This document shows positions 16,712 through 27,809 of a DNA stretch of 64,000 bases, one piece after another; positions within the stretch are counted from its first letter, which is position 1, and each line of letters opens with the position of its first letter. The DNA is taken from assembly GCF_030411955.1 (NCBI RefSeq), contig NZ_JASNRA010000005.1, positions 53,654 through 117,653 on the forward strand, given 5' to 3'. The notes beneath the pieces are model-generated. The model saw only the letters and a list, made by a program, of their open reading frames with translations, was not told where the DNA came from and made no database searches. The position numbers and the translations under genes are program-made. The stretch is from Massilia sp. YIM B02443 (lineage in GTDB: Bacteria; Pseudomonadota; Gammaproteobacteria; Burkholderiales; Burkholderiaceae_D).

Positions 16712-17794
16712 ATGAACAGCGCCAGCCATAACCTACCCTACGACAGCGATGAGGCGCGCTGGGACGCCGTGCAGCAGCGCGATCCGGGCGCCGACGGCCG
16801 CTTCTATTACTCGGTGCGCAGCACCGGCGTCTACTGCCGCCCCTCGTGCCCGTCGCGCCTGGCGCGGCGCGCCAACGTCGCCTTCCACGCCTCGTGCGAA
16901 GCAGCCGAGGCGGCCGGCTTCCGGCCCTGCCTGCGCTGCGCGCCGACCCAGCCACCGCTGGCCGAGCGCCAGGCTGCAGCGGTGGCGCGCGCCTGCCGCC
17001 TGATCGAGCAGTCGCCCGAGGAGCCCGACCTGGACCAGCTGGCGCAGGCGGCCGGCATGAGCCGCTTCCACTTTCACCGCGTGTTCAAGGCGCATACCGG
17101 GATCACGCCCAAGGCGTATGCCGCCGCGCGCCGTGCGGCGTCGGTGCGCGACGGACTGCAGGGCGGTGCTTCGGTGACCGAAGCGCTGTTCGACGCCGGC
17201 TTCGGTTCCAGCGGGCGCTTCTACGCAGCCTCGCGGGGCGTGCTGGGCATGGCGCCGGCCAGCTACCGGGCGGGCGGGCGCGGCGAGACGATCCGCTTCG
17301 CCGTCGCCGAATGCTCGCTGGGGTCGATCCTGGTCGCGGCGACCGAGCGCGGCATCTGCGCGATCCTGATCGGCGACGCGCCGCAGCCGCTGCTGGACGA
17401 TTTGCAGGCGCGCTTCCCGCAGGCCGAGCTGGTGGGGGCCGAGCCGGGCTTCGAGCAGACGGTGGCGCAGGTGGTGGGCCTGGTCGAGGCGCCGCGCCTG
17501 GGCCTGGACCTGCCGCTCGACGTGCGCGGCACCGCCTTCCAGCAGCGCGTGTGGCAGGTGCTGCGCGCGATTCCGGCCGGCCAGACGATCAGCTACGCGG
17601 AACTGGCCGAGCGCCTCGGCCTCGCTGGTGGAGCGCGCGCCGTGGCCGGGGCCTGCGCCGCCAATCCGGTGGCGGTGGCGATTCCGTGTCACCGCGTGGT
17701 GCGCACCGGCGGCGCCTTGTCCGGCTACCGCTGGGGTATCGAGCGCAAACGCACTTTGCTCGATCGGGAAAAGCGGCAATCCACGAAGGATTGA
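16712..17794 (+). CDS. ada: Ada: adaptive-response regulator and O6-methylguanine-DNA methyltransferase
   Basis: A 360-residue full-length Ada. The N-terminal zinc domain has Cys42 (methyl acceptor from phosphotriesters), Cys46, Cys73 and Cys76. An AraC-type helix-turn-helix follows (about 90-185; LAQAAGMSRFHFHRVFK). The C-terminal methyltransferase carries the PCHRVV motif with acceptor Cys326. Methylation of the N-terminal cysteine normally turns the protein into an activator of its own gene and other repair genes. GAGG precedes the ATG. It lies between hutC and hutU without an evident functional link. Confidence 0.95.
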   Translation: MNSASHNLPYDSDEARWDAVQQRDPGADGRFYYSVRSTGVYCRPSCPSRLARRANVAFHASCEAAEAAGFRPCLRCAPTQPPLAERQAAAVARACRLIEQSPEEPDLDQLAQAAGMSRFHFHRVFKAHTGITPKAYAAARRAASVRDGLQGGASVTEALFDAGFGSSGRFYAASRGVLGMAPASYRAGGRGETIRFAVAECSLGSILVAATERGICAILIGDAPQPLLDDLQARFPQAELVGAEPGFEQTVAQVVGLVEAPRLGLDLPLDVRGTAFQQRVWQVLRAIPAGQTISYAELAERLGLAGGARAVAGACAANPVAVAIPCHRVVRTGGALSGYRWGIERKRTLLDREKRQSTKD

Positions 17795-17893
17795 AGCGGC
17801 CCCCGGCGCTATGCCCGCCTTGCAAAGTTCTATACACTGCTCCCTGCCGCGCCCACGAAGCGCGGGACCTACAAACACGGAGAAAAGAACAGC

Positions 17894-19573
17894 ATGCGCG
17901 CGCGCCGGAATCCCCTGAACATCTCATTGTTGGCCCTTGCCGTCATCGGCGCTTTTGGAGCGGGTGCGGCCCACGCCGATACCGTCGTCGACAACGCCAA
18001 CGGCTACACCCTGAACGCCAAAGGGGACCTGGTCCAGTTCACTGCCATCGCCTTCGACGACAAGGGCCGCATCATCGCGGTCGGCGCCAGCGCCGACGTG
18101 CTGAAAAAAGCGCCGAACGCCAAACGCGTCGACCTCAAGGGCCGCACCCTGCTGCCGGGCCTGATCGACGCCCACGGCCACGTGTTCGGCCTCGGCCAGC
18201 AACTGACGCAGCTGGACCTGTTCCACAGCACCTCGCTCGACGGCGCGCTGAAGTCGATCGGCGAGTACGCCAAGGCCAATGCCGACCACGCCTGGATCCG
18301 CGGCCGCGGCTGGAACCAGGAGAACTGGAAGCTGGGCCGCTTCCCGACCGCGAAAGAACTCGACGCCGTCGTCAGCGACCGCCCGGTGTGGCTCGATCGC
18401 GTCGACAGCCACGCCGGCTGGGCCAACAGCCGCGCGCTGGCGCTGGCCGGCATCACCCGCTCGACGCCGGACCCGGTCGGCGGCAAGATCGTGCGCGATG
18501 CGAATGGCGACGCCACCGGCGTGCTGGTCGACGCCGCCCAGGAACTGATGACCAAGGTGCTGCCGCAGCAGACCGAGGCCGAAGGACGCGTCATGCTCGA
18601 TCACGCGCTGGCCGAGATGGCGCGCGTCGGCATCACCGCCGTGCACGATGCCGGCGTCGACGTGGCCCAGGACCGCATCTACCGCGCCTATGCCGACAGC
18701 GGCAAGCTGACCACCCGCGTGTACGGCATGATCGCCGGCACCGACAAGGATTTCGACCAGCTCTCGACCAAGGGGCCAGTGAAGGACTACGGCAACGGCA
18801 TGTACGCGCTGCGGGCGGTGAAGCTGTATTCGGACGGCGCGCTGGGCAGCCGCGGCGCCGCGCTGATCAAGCCGTACAGCGACGATCCGCACTCGCACGG
18901 CCTGCTTTTCCACAAGAGCGCCGACATGGACAAGATGATGGCCAAGGCCATGCGCAAGGGCTACCAGGTCAACGTGCATGCGATCGGCGACGCCGGCAAC
19001 AAGCAGATCCTCGACCTGTACCAGAAGGAAGTGAAGGCCACCGGCACCGGCGCCCAGCGCCACCGCATCGAGCACGCCCAAGTGGTGCAGCCGAGCGACA
19101 TCCCGCGTTTCAAGACGCTGGACATCATCCCGTCGATGCAGCCGACCCACGCCACGTCGGACAAGAACATGGCCGAGACCCGCGTCGGCCCGGAACGCAT
19201 CAAGGGCGCCTACGCCTGGCGCAGCTTCCTGCACCAGGGCTCGCGCATCGCCTGCGGATCGGACTTCCCGGTGGAGTCGCCGAACCCGTTCTTCGGGCTG
19301 CACGCCGCCGTCACGCGCCAGGACGCGCAGGGGCAGCCGGTGGCCGGCTGGTATCCGAACCAGGCGATGTCGCTGAAGGAAGCGTTCCGCTGCTTCACGC
19401 TCGATGCCGCGTATGCCGGGCACCAGGAAAACACCCTCGGGTCGCTGGAGCCGGGCAAGCAGGCCGACTTCATCGTCATCGACGGCGATCTGTTCCGCAT
19501 GCCGACCTATGACATCCACAAGACCGGCGTGCTCGAGACCTGGGTGGCGGGCAAGCAGGTGTTCAAGAAGTAA
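17894..19573 (+). CDS. Exported amidohydrolase, YtcJ-like
   Basis: A 559-residue metal-dependent hydrolase of the amidohydrolase superfamily, YtcJ/AepA-like branch. A signal peptide ends near residue 28 (GAAHA-D). The metal motif is DAHGH (92-96); HAIGD, RIEHAQ and CGSDFPVE supply the further histidines and the catalytic aspartate. Substrates in this branch are poorly known (imidic or amide bonds, N-acyl compounds). GGAGAAAAG lies before the start. It precedes the hut promoter, and its periplasmic placement sets it apart from the cytoplasmic hut enzymes. Confidence 0.85.
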   Translation: MRARRNPLNISLLALAVIGAFGAGAAHADTVVDNANGYTLNAKGDLVQFTAIAFDDKGRIIAVGASADVLKKAPNAKRVDLKGRTLLPGLIDAHGHVFGLGQQLTQLDLFHSTSLDGALKSIGEYAKANADHAWIRGRGWNQENWKLGRFPTAKELDAVVSDRPVWLDRVDSHAGWANSRALALAGITRSTPDPVGGKIVRDANGDATGVLVDAAQELMTKVLPQQTEAEGRVMLDHALAEMARVGITAVHDAGVDVAQDRIYRAYADSGKLTTRVYGMIAGTDKDFDQLSTKGPVKDYGNGMYALRAVKLYSDGALGSRGAALIKPYSDDPHSHGLLFHKSADMDKMMAKAMRKGYQVNVHAIGDAGNKQILDLYQKEVKATGTGAQRHRIEHAQVVQPSDIPRFKTLDIIPSMQPTHATSDKNMAETRVGPERIKGAYAWRSFLHQGSRIACGSDFPVESPNPFFGLHAAVTRQDAQGQPVAGWYPNQAMSLKEAFRCFTLDAAYAGHQENTLGSLEPGKQADFIVIDGDLFRMPTYDIHKTGVLETWVAGKQVFKK

Positions 19574-19618
19574 TGCGGTCACCGTCGGCGCCGGCCATGG
19601 CGGCGCCGACAAAATGGA

Positions 19619-19647
19619 TTGACTTGGTTGTATAGACAACCTAGACT
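19619..19647 (+). promoter_or_regulatory. hutU promoter with an embedded HutC-type operator
   Basis: TTGACT (19619-19624) and TAGACT (19642-19647) are separated by exactly 17 nt. The spacer holds the palindrome GGTTGTATAGACAACC (19626-19641), close to known HutC sites built on TTGTAT...ACAA. HutC bound there would block RNA polymerase fully. The predicted start is about 50 nt before the hutU ATG. Confidence 0.75.
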
Positions 19648-19704
19648 CGTCGCAACGTGGCGTGTGCGCCCATGCACGCGCCGTCCTTTTATCAAGGAGC
19701 CGCC

Positions 19705-21438
<1,734 letters not shown>

Positions 21439-21451
21439 CGTTTCAAGCACC

Positions 21452-22999
21452 ATGAACAACACCATTACCTTGTACCCTGGCCAGCTGACCCTCAAGGATC
21501 TGCGCGCGGTCTGGTCCACCCATGCGCCATTGGCCCTGGCCGGCGAAGCATGGGCCGCCATCACCGCCTCCGCCAACCTGGTCGACGCCATCGTCGCCAA
21601 GGGCGACCCGGCCTACGGCGTGAACACCGGCTTCGGCATCCTGGCCAAGGCCCACATCCCGCACGACCAGCTGGCGGCGCTGCAGCAGAACCTGATCCTG
21701 TCGCACGCGGTCGGCACCGGCCCGTTGTTATCGGATGCCATCGTGCGCCTGATCGTGCTGACCAAGATCGGCAGCCTGGCGCGTGGCTATTCCGGCGTGC
21801 GCCCGGTGATCGTCGAGACCCTGATCGCGCTGTACAACGCGGGCATCATGCCGGCGATTCCGTCGCAAGGCTCGGTCGGCGCCTCGGGCGACCTGGCGCC
21901 GCTGGCGCACATGACGCTGGCCATGCTGGGCGTGGGCCAGGTGCGCCACAACGGCGAACTGGTGAATGCCGCCGATGCCTTGCGCGCGGCCGGCATCGAG
22001 CCGGTGGTGCTGGGCGCGAAGGAGGGCCTGGCCCTGATCAACGGCACGCAAGTCTCGACCGCGCTGGCGCTGCACGGCCTGTTCATGGCCGAACGCCTGC
22101 TGGAAGCGGCGATGGTCACCGGCTCGCTGTCGGTGGACGCCGCGCGCGGCAGCGATGCGCCGTTCGACGCCCGCATCCACGCGGTGCGCGGCCAGCCGGG
22201 CCAGATCGCGGCCGCCGCCATCTACCGCGAACTGGTGGCTGGCAGCGCGATCCGCGCCTCGCACCTGGTGGGCGACGAGCGGGTGCAGGACCCGTACAGC
22301 CTGCGCTGCCAGCCGCAGGTGATGGGCGCCGTGATGGACCTGATCGCGAATGCCGGCCGCACGCTGCTGATCGAGGCGAATGCCGTCACCGACAACCCGC
22401 TGCTGTTCCTGGATGACCAGGGCGGCGGCGACATCGTCTCGGGCGGTAACTTCCACGCCGAGCCGGTGGCGTTTGCCGCCGACACGCTGGCGCTGGCGAT
22501 CGCCGAGATCGGCGCGCTGGCCGAGCGCCGCATCGCGCTGCTGATCGACGCCAATCTGTCCGGCCTGCCGGCCTTTTTGGTGCGCGAACCGGGCCTGAAC
22601 TCGGGCTTCATGATCGCCCACGTCACCGCCGCCGCGCTGGCGTCCGAGAACAAGTCGCACGCGCATCCTGCCAGTGTCGATAGCTTGCCGACGTCGGCCA
22701 ACCAGGAGGATCATGTCAGCATGGCGACCTTCGCGGCGCGGCGCCTGGACCAGATGGCGCACAATACGGCGGTGATCGTCGGCATCGAGCTGCTGGCGGC
22801 GGCCCAGGGCATCGAGTTCCACCGCCCGCTGCAAAGCTCGCAGCACCTGGAGCACGTGCACGCGCAACTGCGCCAGGCCGTGGCGCCGTACGACGCCGAC
22901 CGCTTCTTCGCGCCCGACATCGAGGCCGCGCGCAAGCTGGTGGTGGACGGCGCGCTGTCGGCGTCGTGCAAGGAGCTGTTCGCGGTGCTGCATCCGTAA
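21452..22999 (+). CDS. hutH: Histidine ammonia-lyase
   Basis: A 515-residue lyase that removes ammonia from histidine to give urocanate, the first step of the pathway. The Ala144-Ser145-Gly146 triplet in [12 protein letters not shown] cyclises to the MIO cofactor, and Tyr55 in YGVNTGFG is the expected catalytic tyrosine. Length is usual. It begins 13 nt after hutU, so both are co-transcribed; urocanate made here is the inducer of the operon. Confidence 0.97.
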   Translation: MNNTITLYPGQLTLKDLRAVWSTHAPLALAGEAWAAITASANLVDAIVAKGDPAYGVNTGFGILAKAHIPHDQLAALQQNLILSHAVGTGPLLSDAIVRLIVLTKIGSLARGYSGVRPVIVETLIALYNAGIMPAIPSQGSVGASGDLAPLAHMTLAMLGVGQVRHNGELVNAADALRAAGIEPVVLGAKEGLALINGTQVSTALALHGLFMAERLLEAAMVTGSLSVDAARGSDAPFDARIHAVRGQPGQIAAAAIYRELVAGSAIRASHLVGDERVQDPYSLRCQPQVMGAVMDLIANAGRTLLIEANAVTDNPLLFLDDQGGGDIVSGGNFHAEPVAFAADTLALAIAEIGALAERRIALLIDANLSGLPAFLVREPGLNSGFMIAHVTAAALASENKSHAHPASVDSLPTSANQEDHVSMATFAARRLDQMAHNTAVIVGIELLAAAQGIEFHRPLQSSQHLEHVHAQLRQAVAPYDADRFFAPDIEAARKLVVDGALSASCKELFAVLHP

Positions 23000-23020
23000 T
23001 CATTCAACACAGGAGGCGTG

Positions 23021-23818
23021 ATGGCGTTCCGGTTCAAGGCAGGCAGGCTTCCCATGCTGGTGTCGATGCCGCATGCGGGCCTGGAGATTCCCGACGACGT
23101 GGCGGCCACGCTGGCGCCGTGCGCCCAGGCGCGCGCCGACACCGACTGGCACCTGCCCGAGCTGTACGGCTTCCTTGAAGAGATGGGCGTGTCGACCATT
23201 TCGGCGCGCTGGTCGCGCTACCTGATCGACCTGAATCGCCCGCCGGAAAACACCAACCTGTATCCGGGCCTGGACACCACCGGCCTGTGCCCGGTCGATA
23301 CCTTCGGGCGCGAGCGCCTGTACCAGGAAGGCAGGGAGCCGGACCAGGCCGAGGTGCAGCGCCGTCTCGACCTGTACTGGCGGCCTTACCACCAACAGCT
23401 GCGCGCGGAACTGGATCGCCTGAAGGCGGAACATGGCGCCGTGGTGCTGTGGGAAGCGCATTCGATTGCCTCGATCGTGCCGCGTTTCTTCGAAGGCCGC
23501 CTGCCCGACCTGAACTTCGGCACCGCCGAAGGCAAGTCGTGCGCGCAGGGGCTGGAAGACGCGGTGCTCGGCGTGGCGCGCGCGCAGGACCGGTTCTCGG
23601 TGGCCCTCAACGGCCGCTTCAAGGGCGGCCACATCACGCGCCACTACGGCCAGCCGGCCGACAACGTGCACGCGCTGCAGCTCGAGATGTGCCAGTGCCT
23701 GTACATGAACGAGGCGCCGCCGTTCGAGTACCGCCCCGAGGTTGCCGGAGAAGTCCAGCCGCTGCTGCGCGACATGATCAAGGCCGCGCTGGACTGGGTA
23801 CGAAAGGACGCGCGATGA
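23021..23818 (+). CDS. hutG: N-formylglutamate deformylase
   Basis: A 265-residue N-formylglutamate amidohydrolase that yields glutamate and formate, the last step of the HutF-HutG branch. SMPHAG near residues 15-20 and WEAHSI mid-protein supply probable metal ligands. AGGAGG lies 4 nt before the ATG at 23021; a GTG one codon earlier is too close to that site. It ends within the hutF start (ATGA), so translation is coupled, as expected for consecutive enzymes. Confidence 0.93.
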   Translation: MAFRFKAGRLPMLVSMPHAGLEIPDDVAATLAPCAQARADTDWHLPELYGFLEEMGVSTISARWSRYLIDLNRPPENTNLYPGLDTTGLCPVDTFGRERLYQEGREPDQAEVQRRLDLYWRPYHQQLRAELDRLKAEHGAVVLWEAHSIASIVPRFFEGRLPDLNFGTAEGKSCAQGLEDAVLGVARAQDRFSVALNGRFKGGHITRHYGQPADNVHALQLEMCQCLYMNEAPPFEYRPEVAGEVQPLLRDMIKAALDWVRKDAR

Positions 23819-25182
23819 ACGCCCTGTTCGCGCGCCACGCGCTGCTGCCGGATGGCTGGCGCCACGACGTGCTGCTCGAATGGGACATCCACGGCGACCT
23901 GACCCGGGTCGCGGCCGGCGCGCAGGCGCCCCTGAAAGTGGCGCGCGTCAACTACGTGCTGCCGGGGATGGTCAACCTGCATTCGCATGCCTTCCAGCGC
24001 GCGCTGGGCGGCCTGACCGAGCGCGCCGGCGACGATGGCGAGAAGGACAGCTTCTGGACCTGGCGCGACCTGATGTACCGCTTCGCCGCGCGCATCACGC
24101 CGCAGCAGATCGAAGCCATCGCCGCCCAGCTGTTCGCCGAGTGCCTGCGCCACGGCTACACCTCGCTGTGCGAGTTCCACTACCTGCAGCGCGACGTCGA
24201 TGGCCGCAGCTATGCGCGTCCGGCGGAAACGGCGGAACGCGTCGCGGCGGCGGGGCAGGCGGCCGGGATCGGCCTGACGCTGCTGCCGGTGCTGTACAGC
24301 CACGCCGGCTTCGGCGAACAACCGCTGAAACCCGAGCAGGCACGCTTCCGCACCAACGTCGACGACGTGCTCGGCATCGTCGAGGCATTGGGCGCCTTGC
24401 GCAGTGGCCAGCTCGAAGTCGGCGCCGCCCCGCATTCGCTGCGCGCCGCCACGCTCGGCCAGATCCGCACATTGGCCGAGGCGCTGCCGGCCGGCCGTCC
24501 GCTGCACATCCACATCGCCGAGCAGCAGGCCGAAGTGCGGCAATGCCTGGATGCGCTCAAGCGCCGTCCGGTGCAGTACCTGCTCGACGAGCTCGGAATC
24601 GACGCGCGCTGGTGCCTGGTGCACGCGACCCACCTGGACGACGACGAGGTCGCGCGGCTGGGGCGCAGCGGCGCGGTCGCCGGGCTGTGCCCGACCACCG
24701 AGGCCAACCTGGGCGACGGGCTGTTCCCGCTCGCGCCCTTTATCGCGGCCGGGGGACGGTTCGGCATCGGCAGCGACAGCCACGTGTCGCAAAGCCCGGT
24801 GGAAGAGCTGCGCTGGCTCGAGTACGGCCAGCGCCTGCAGCATCAGCACCGCAACGTCGCGGTCACGCGCGGGCAGCGCAATGTGGGCGACTATCTGTGG
24901 CAGGCCGCGCTGCGGGGCGGCGCCCAGGCGGCGGGCCGGCGCGTCGGCGCCCTTGAAGCCGGCAAGCGCGCCGACCTGATCGTGCTGGACGGGACCCATC
25001 CGAACCTGGACGGCGTACGCGACGACGAAGTATTGGGACGTCTGGTATTTTGCGGGAACGATAACCTGGTGCGCGACGTGCTGTGCGGTGGGCACTGGGT
25101 GGTGCAGGGCGGGCGCCACGTGGCGCAGGATGCGATCGCGCAGCGCTATCGCCAGGCCGTCCGGGAATTACGCGAAGTTTGA
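23815..25182 (+). CDS. hutF: Formimidoylglutamate deiminase
   Basis: A 455-residue amidohydrolase-superfamily enzyme that converts N-formimidoylglutamate to N-formylglutamate and ammonia. Zinc ligands His56 and His58 are in HSHAFQRAL, then HIAEQ, LVHATHLD and GSDSHVS follow in the standard order. Having hutF and hutG together shows that this organism uses the two-step deiminase/deformylase route instead of the one-step formiminoglutamase. Overlap with hutG is 4 nt. Confidence 0.95.
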   Translation: MNALFARHALLPDGWRHDVLLEWDIHGDLTRVAAGAQAPLKVARVNYVLPGMVNLHSHAFQRALGGLTERAGDDGEKDSFWTWRDLMYRFAARITPQQIEAIAAQLFAECLRHGYTSLCEFHYLQRDVDGRSYARPAETAERVAAAGQAAGIGLTLLPVLYSHAGFGEQPLKPEQARFRTNVDDVLGIVEALGALRSGQLEVGAAPHSLRAATLGQIRTLAEALPAGRPLHIHIAEQQAEVRQCLDALKRRPVQYLLDELGIDARWCLVHATHLDDDEVARLGRSGAVAGLCPTTEANLGDGLFPLAPFIAAGGRFGIGSDSHVSQSPVEELRWLEYGQRLQHQHRNVAVTRGQRNVGDYLWQAALRGGAQAAGRRVGALEAGKRADLIVLDGTHPNLDGVRDDEVLGRLVFCGNDNLVRDVLCGGHWVVQGGRHVAQDAIAQRYRQAVRELREV

Positions 25183-25207
25183 CATGCACTGAGCCAGAGG
25201 TGATCCA

Positions 25208-25813
25208 ATGAGTGTCCTGATTCCGTTTGCAGGCTTGGCCCCGGCGCCGTGGAAGAACGGCGGCGGCAGCACGATCGAGATCGCGATCGGCCCGCCCGAC
25301 GCCGGCTTCGACGATTTCGACTGGCGCGTCAGCCTGGCGACCATCGCCGAGGACGGCGCGTTTTCGCAGTTTGAAGGCGTCGACCGCACGCTGGCGCTGG
25401 TCGATGGGCCGGGCATGCTGCTGCACATCGACGGCGAGCCGACCATGCTCACCGACGCCGATCCGGTGGTCGCGTTCGACGGCAGCTCGGAGGTGAGCGC
25501 CAAGCTCAATCGCGGGCCGACCACCGACTTCAACGTGATGTCGCGCAGCGAGCGCTGCTACCACCAGTTCGGCCGCCGGCGCCTGAGCGGCGACTCGACC
25601 TTCGTCGCGCGCGCCGAGATCACGGTGCTGTTCCTGGCCGAGGGCGACAGCCTGCAGCTGGCCAGCGACGACGAACGCATCGGCCTGGTGCGCTACGACG
25701 CCGTGATGCTCGACCCGGGCACCGTGTGGACGCTGGAAGCGGGCCAGGCCACGATCTACATCGTCGACGTCCATTACTACTCGGACGACGACGATGAGGC
25801 GATGTATGACTGA
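25208..25813 (+). CDS. hutD: HutD family protein
   Basis: A 201-residue HutD protein of the cupin-like fold. Family features are [12 protein letters not shown] near the N-terminus, DWRVSLATI, a [11 protein letters not shown] turn and DFNVMSR in the second half. HutD is thought to modulate hut operon activity, probably by binding a pathway intermediate such as formylglutamate; it has no proven enzymatic role. It is 25 nt after hutF and overlaps hutI by 8 nt. The C-terminus is very acidic ([11 protein letters not shown]). Confidence 0.9.
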   Translation: MSVLIPFAGLAPAPWKNGGGSTIEIAIGPPDAGFDDFDWRVSLATIAEDGAFSQFEGVDRTLALVDGPGMLLHIDGEPTMLTDADPVVAFDGSSEVSAKLNRGPTTDFNVMSRSERCYHQFGRRRLSGDSTFVARAEITVLFLAEGDSLQLASDDERIGLVRYDAVMLDPGTVWTLEAGQATIYIVDVHYYSDDDDEAMYD

Positions 25814-27032
25814 AGTCGGGCCTACCTTCGACCTGCTGTTCACCAACGTGCACCTGGCCACGATGGAGGACGGATACGGTGAACTGAGCGACGCCGCGCT
25901 GGCCGTGAAGGACGGCCGTATCGCCTGGCTCGGCAAGCGCGCCGATGCGCCGGCCGCGCACAAGCAGCACGACTGCGGCGGCGCCTGGATGACGCCCGGC
26001 CTGGTCGACTGCCATACCCACATCGTCCACGCCGGCAACCGCAGCGACGAATGGGAAGCGCGCCTGAACGGCGCCAGCTACGAAGACATCGCACGCGCCG
26101 GCGGCGGCATCATGTCCACCGTGCGCGCCACGCGCGCGGCCGACGTCGACGGCTTGCTGGCGGCCAGCCTGCCGCGCGTGCGCGCATTGCTGGCGGAGGG
26201 CGTGACCACGCTCGAAATCAAGTCCGGTTATGGCCTGGCGCTAGAGGCCGAAGAGCGCATGCTGCGCGCGGCGCGCCGCATCGGCGAATTGCTGCCGGTG
26301 CGCGTGGCCACCACCTTCCTCGGCGCCCACGCGCTGCCGCCGGAATTCGCCGGGCGCGCGGACGACTACGTGAGCGAGGTGTGCGAACGCATGCTGCCGG
26401 CGCTGGCGCAGCAGGGGCTGGTGGATGCGGTGGACGCGTTCTGCGAACGGATCGGTTTCACGCACCAGCAGACCGCGCGCGTGTTCGCGGCTGCGCGCGC
26501 GCTCGGCCTGCCGGTCAAGCTGCATGCCGAGCAGCTGTCGGACCAGGGCGGGGCGGCGCTGGTGGCACGCTTCGGCGGCCTGTCGGCCGACCATCTCGAA
26601 TACCTGAGCCCTGAAGGGATCGCGGCGATGGCGCAGGCAGGCACGGTGGCCGTGCTGCTGCCGGGAGCATATTACTTTTTAAGGGAAAGCACGCCGCCGC
26701 CGATCGCCGCCTTGCGCGAAGCCGGCGTGCCGATGGCGGTCGCCACCGACTGCAATCCCGGCACTTCGCCCATGACCTCGCTGCTGCTGGCGCTGAACAT
26801 GGCGTGCACGCTGTGGCGCCTGACGCCGCAGGAAGCGCTGCTGGGCGCCACCGCCCACGCAGCGCGCGCGCTCGGCCTGCAGGACCAGATCGGCACGCTG
26901 GCGGTCGGCAAGCGCGCCGACCTGGCATTGTGGGACATCGCGCGTCCGGCCGACCTGGCGTATGCGATCGGCTTCAATCCCTGCCGCGCCGTGGTGAATG
27001 GCGGCATCCTGCGCACCCCGCACTTCAGCTGA
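25806..27032 (+). CDS. hutI: Imidazolonepropionase
   Basis: A 408-residue amidohydrolase that opens the ring of 4-imidazolone-5-propionate to formimidoylglutamate, step three. Metal ligands His70 and His72 are in [39 protein letters not shown] and [10 protein letters not shown] follow as in known HutI proteins. I chose the ATG at 25806, with GAGG about 7 nt upstream, rather than the one at 25794. It is the last gene of the operon, which ends in the terminator at 27072. Confidence 0.96.
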   Translation: MTEVGPTFDLLFTNVHLATMEDGYGELSDAALAVKDGRIAWLGKRADAPAAHKQHDCGGAWMTPGLVDCHTHIVHAGNRSDEWEARLNGASYEDIARAGGGIMSTVRATRAADVDGLLAASLPRVRALLAEGVTTLEIKSGYGLALEAEERMLRAARRIGELLPVRVATTFLGAHALPPEFAGRADDYVSEVCERMLPALAQQGLVDAVDAFCERIGFTHQQTARVFAAARALGLPVKLHAEQLSDQGGAALVARFGGLSADHLEYLSPEGIAAMAQAGTVAVLLPGAYYFLRESTPPPIAALREAGVPMAVATDCNPGTSPMTSLLLALNMACTLWRLTPQEALLGATAHAARALGLQDQIGTLAVGKRADLALWDIARPADLAYAIGFNPCRAVVNGGILRTPHFS

Positions 27033-27071
27033 GCCTGCACGGCGTCCCACCCACGCAACATGGAGATGTTT

Positions 27072-27099
27072 GGCTTGATCGCCCTCAAGCCGACTTTTT
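27072..27099 (+). terminator. Terminator of the hut operon
   Basis: GGCTTGA and TCAAGCC form a 7-bp stem with a 6-nt loop; after GAC comes a run of five T. It is 39 nt past the hutI stop and fits plus-strand termination only. Confidence 0.75.
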
Positions 27100-27213
27100 C
27101 CATCCGGGTAATGATGGTCCCGAAGTCACGAAGCAAGGTAGACGCAACAGCAGACGCGGTAACCAAATGTAAAGCTTAATGGTTCGTTAAGAATCGACGT
27201 CTATAGTGCCTTC

Positions 27214-27287
27214 ATGTGATTCCCATCTCCCCTCCCCATTTGCCAAAATGGGTTTGCCCACGGTGCTACGGCCCGTGGGCTTTTCTT
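27214..27287 (+). ncRNA. Candidate small RNA with a C-rich anti-Shine-Dalgarno stretch
   Basis: Between the hut terminator and the leftward acetyltransferase gene lies a TATAGT hexamer (27202-27207), then a C-rich stretch TCTCCCCTCCCC (27226-27237), a short hairpin (CCATTT/AAATGG, 27236-27251) and a strong terminator hairpin (GCCCACGG/CCGTGGGC, 27256-27280) with TTTTCTTT. No open frame is seen. A second terminator in the same direction right after the first implies a separate short transcript. The C-rich part could pair with ribosome-binding sites. The -35 region is poor. Entirely predicted. Confidence 0.45.
27256..27287 (+). terminator. Second plus-strand terminator after hut
   Basis: GCCCACGG (27256-27263) and CCGTGGGC (27273-27280) form an 8-bp stem with a 9-nt loop, followed by TTTTCTT. 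It lacks a T-run on the minus strand, so it serves rightward transcription, probably of the small RNA candidate. Confidence 0.8.
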
Positions 27288-27314
27288 TGTGGGTACGGTA
27301 TGTGCAGCTGAGGT

Positions 27315-27809
27315 TCAGCCGCGTTCGGCCAGGGCGGTGAGGCTGTCCCCGGTCACGCGGCAGATGCGCCAGTCCGGCATCACGTCGGCGCCCATCGCTT
27401 TGTAGAAGTTGATCGCCGGCTCGTTCCAGTCCAGCACCGACCATTCGAAGCGACCGCAGCCGCGTTCCAGCGCGATCTGCGCCAGGCGCTGCAGCATCTG
27501 CGTCCCGAAACCTTTGCCGCGATGCGATTGGCGCACGTACAGGTCTTCCAGGTACAGCCCCTTCCTGGTGAGGAAGGTCGAGAAGTTATGGAAGAACAGG
27601 GCGAAGGTCACGACTTCGCCGTTCTCTTCGCCGACGATCGCTTCGCAGCTTGGGCGCGCGCCGAACAGACCGTCGTGCAGCAGGGCTTCGGTGGCCACCA
27701 CCATGTGCTCGAGTTTCTCGAACACGGCCAGCTCGACGATCATGGCGTGGATGTGGACGACGTCGGCCGGGGTGGCCGGGCGGATGGAGAAAGCAGTTTC
27801 AGAAGTCAT
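27315..27809 (-). CDS. GNAT family N-acetyltransferase (diamine acetyltransferase-like)
   Basis: A 164-residue GNAT enzyme. The acetyl-CoA loop is at 93-103 (RQSHRGKGFGT), preceded by LYLEDLYV; WNEPAINFYKAMGA is the usual C-terminal motif. The pattern matches small proteins related to spermidine/diamine acetyltransferases, but the substrate cannot be read from sequence. The ATG at 27809 overlaps the transporter stop by 4 nt, so it is coupled to it; an exporter followed by an acetyltransferase suggests detoxification or amine handling. Confidence 0.85.
   Translation of the reverse strand: MTSETAFSIRPATPADVVHIHAMIVELAVFEKLEHMVVATEALLHDGLFGARPSCEAIVGEENGEVVTFALFFHNFSTFLTRKGLYLEDLYVRQSHRGKGFGTQMLQRLAQIALERGCGRFEWSVLDWNEPAINFYKAMGADVMPDWRICRVTGDSLTALAERG

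Noticed and set aside
27033..27290. Riboswitch upstream of a coding gene
   Set aside because: No plus-strand gene follows; the next gene is on the minus strand, so a separate small RNA is the better reading.
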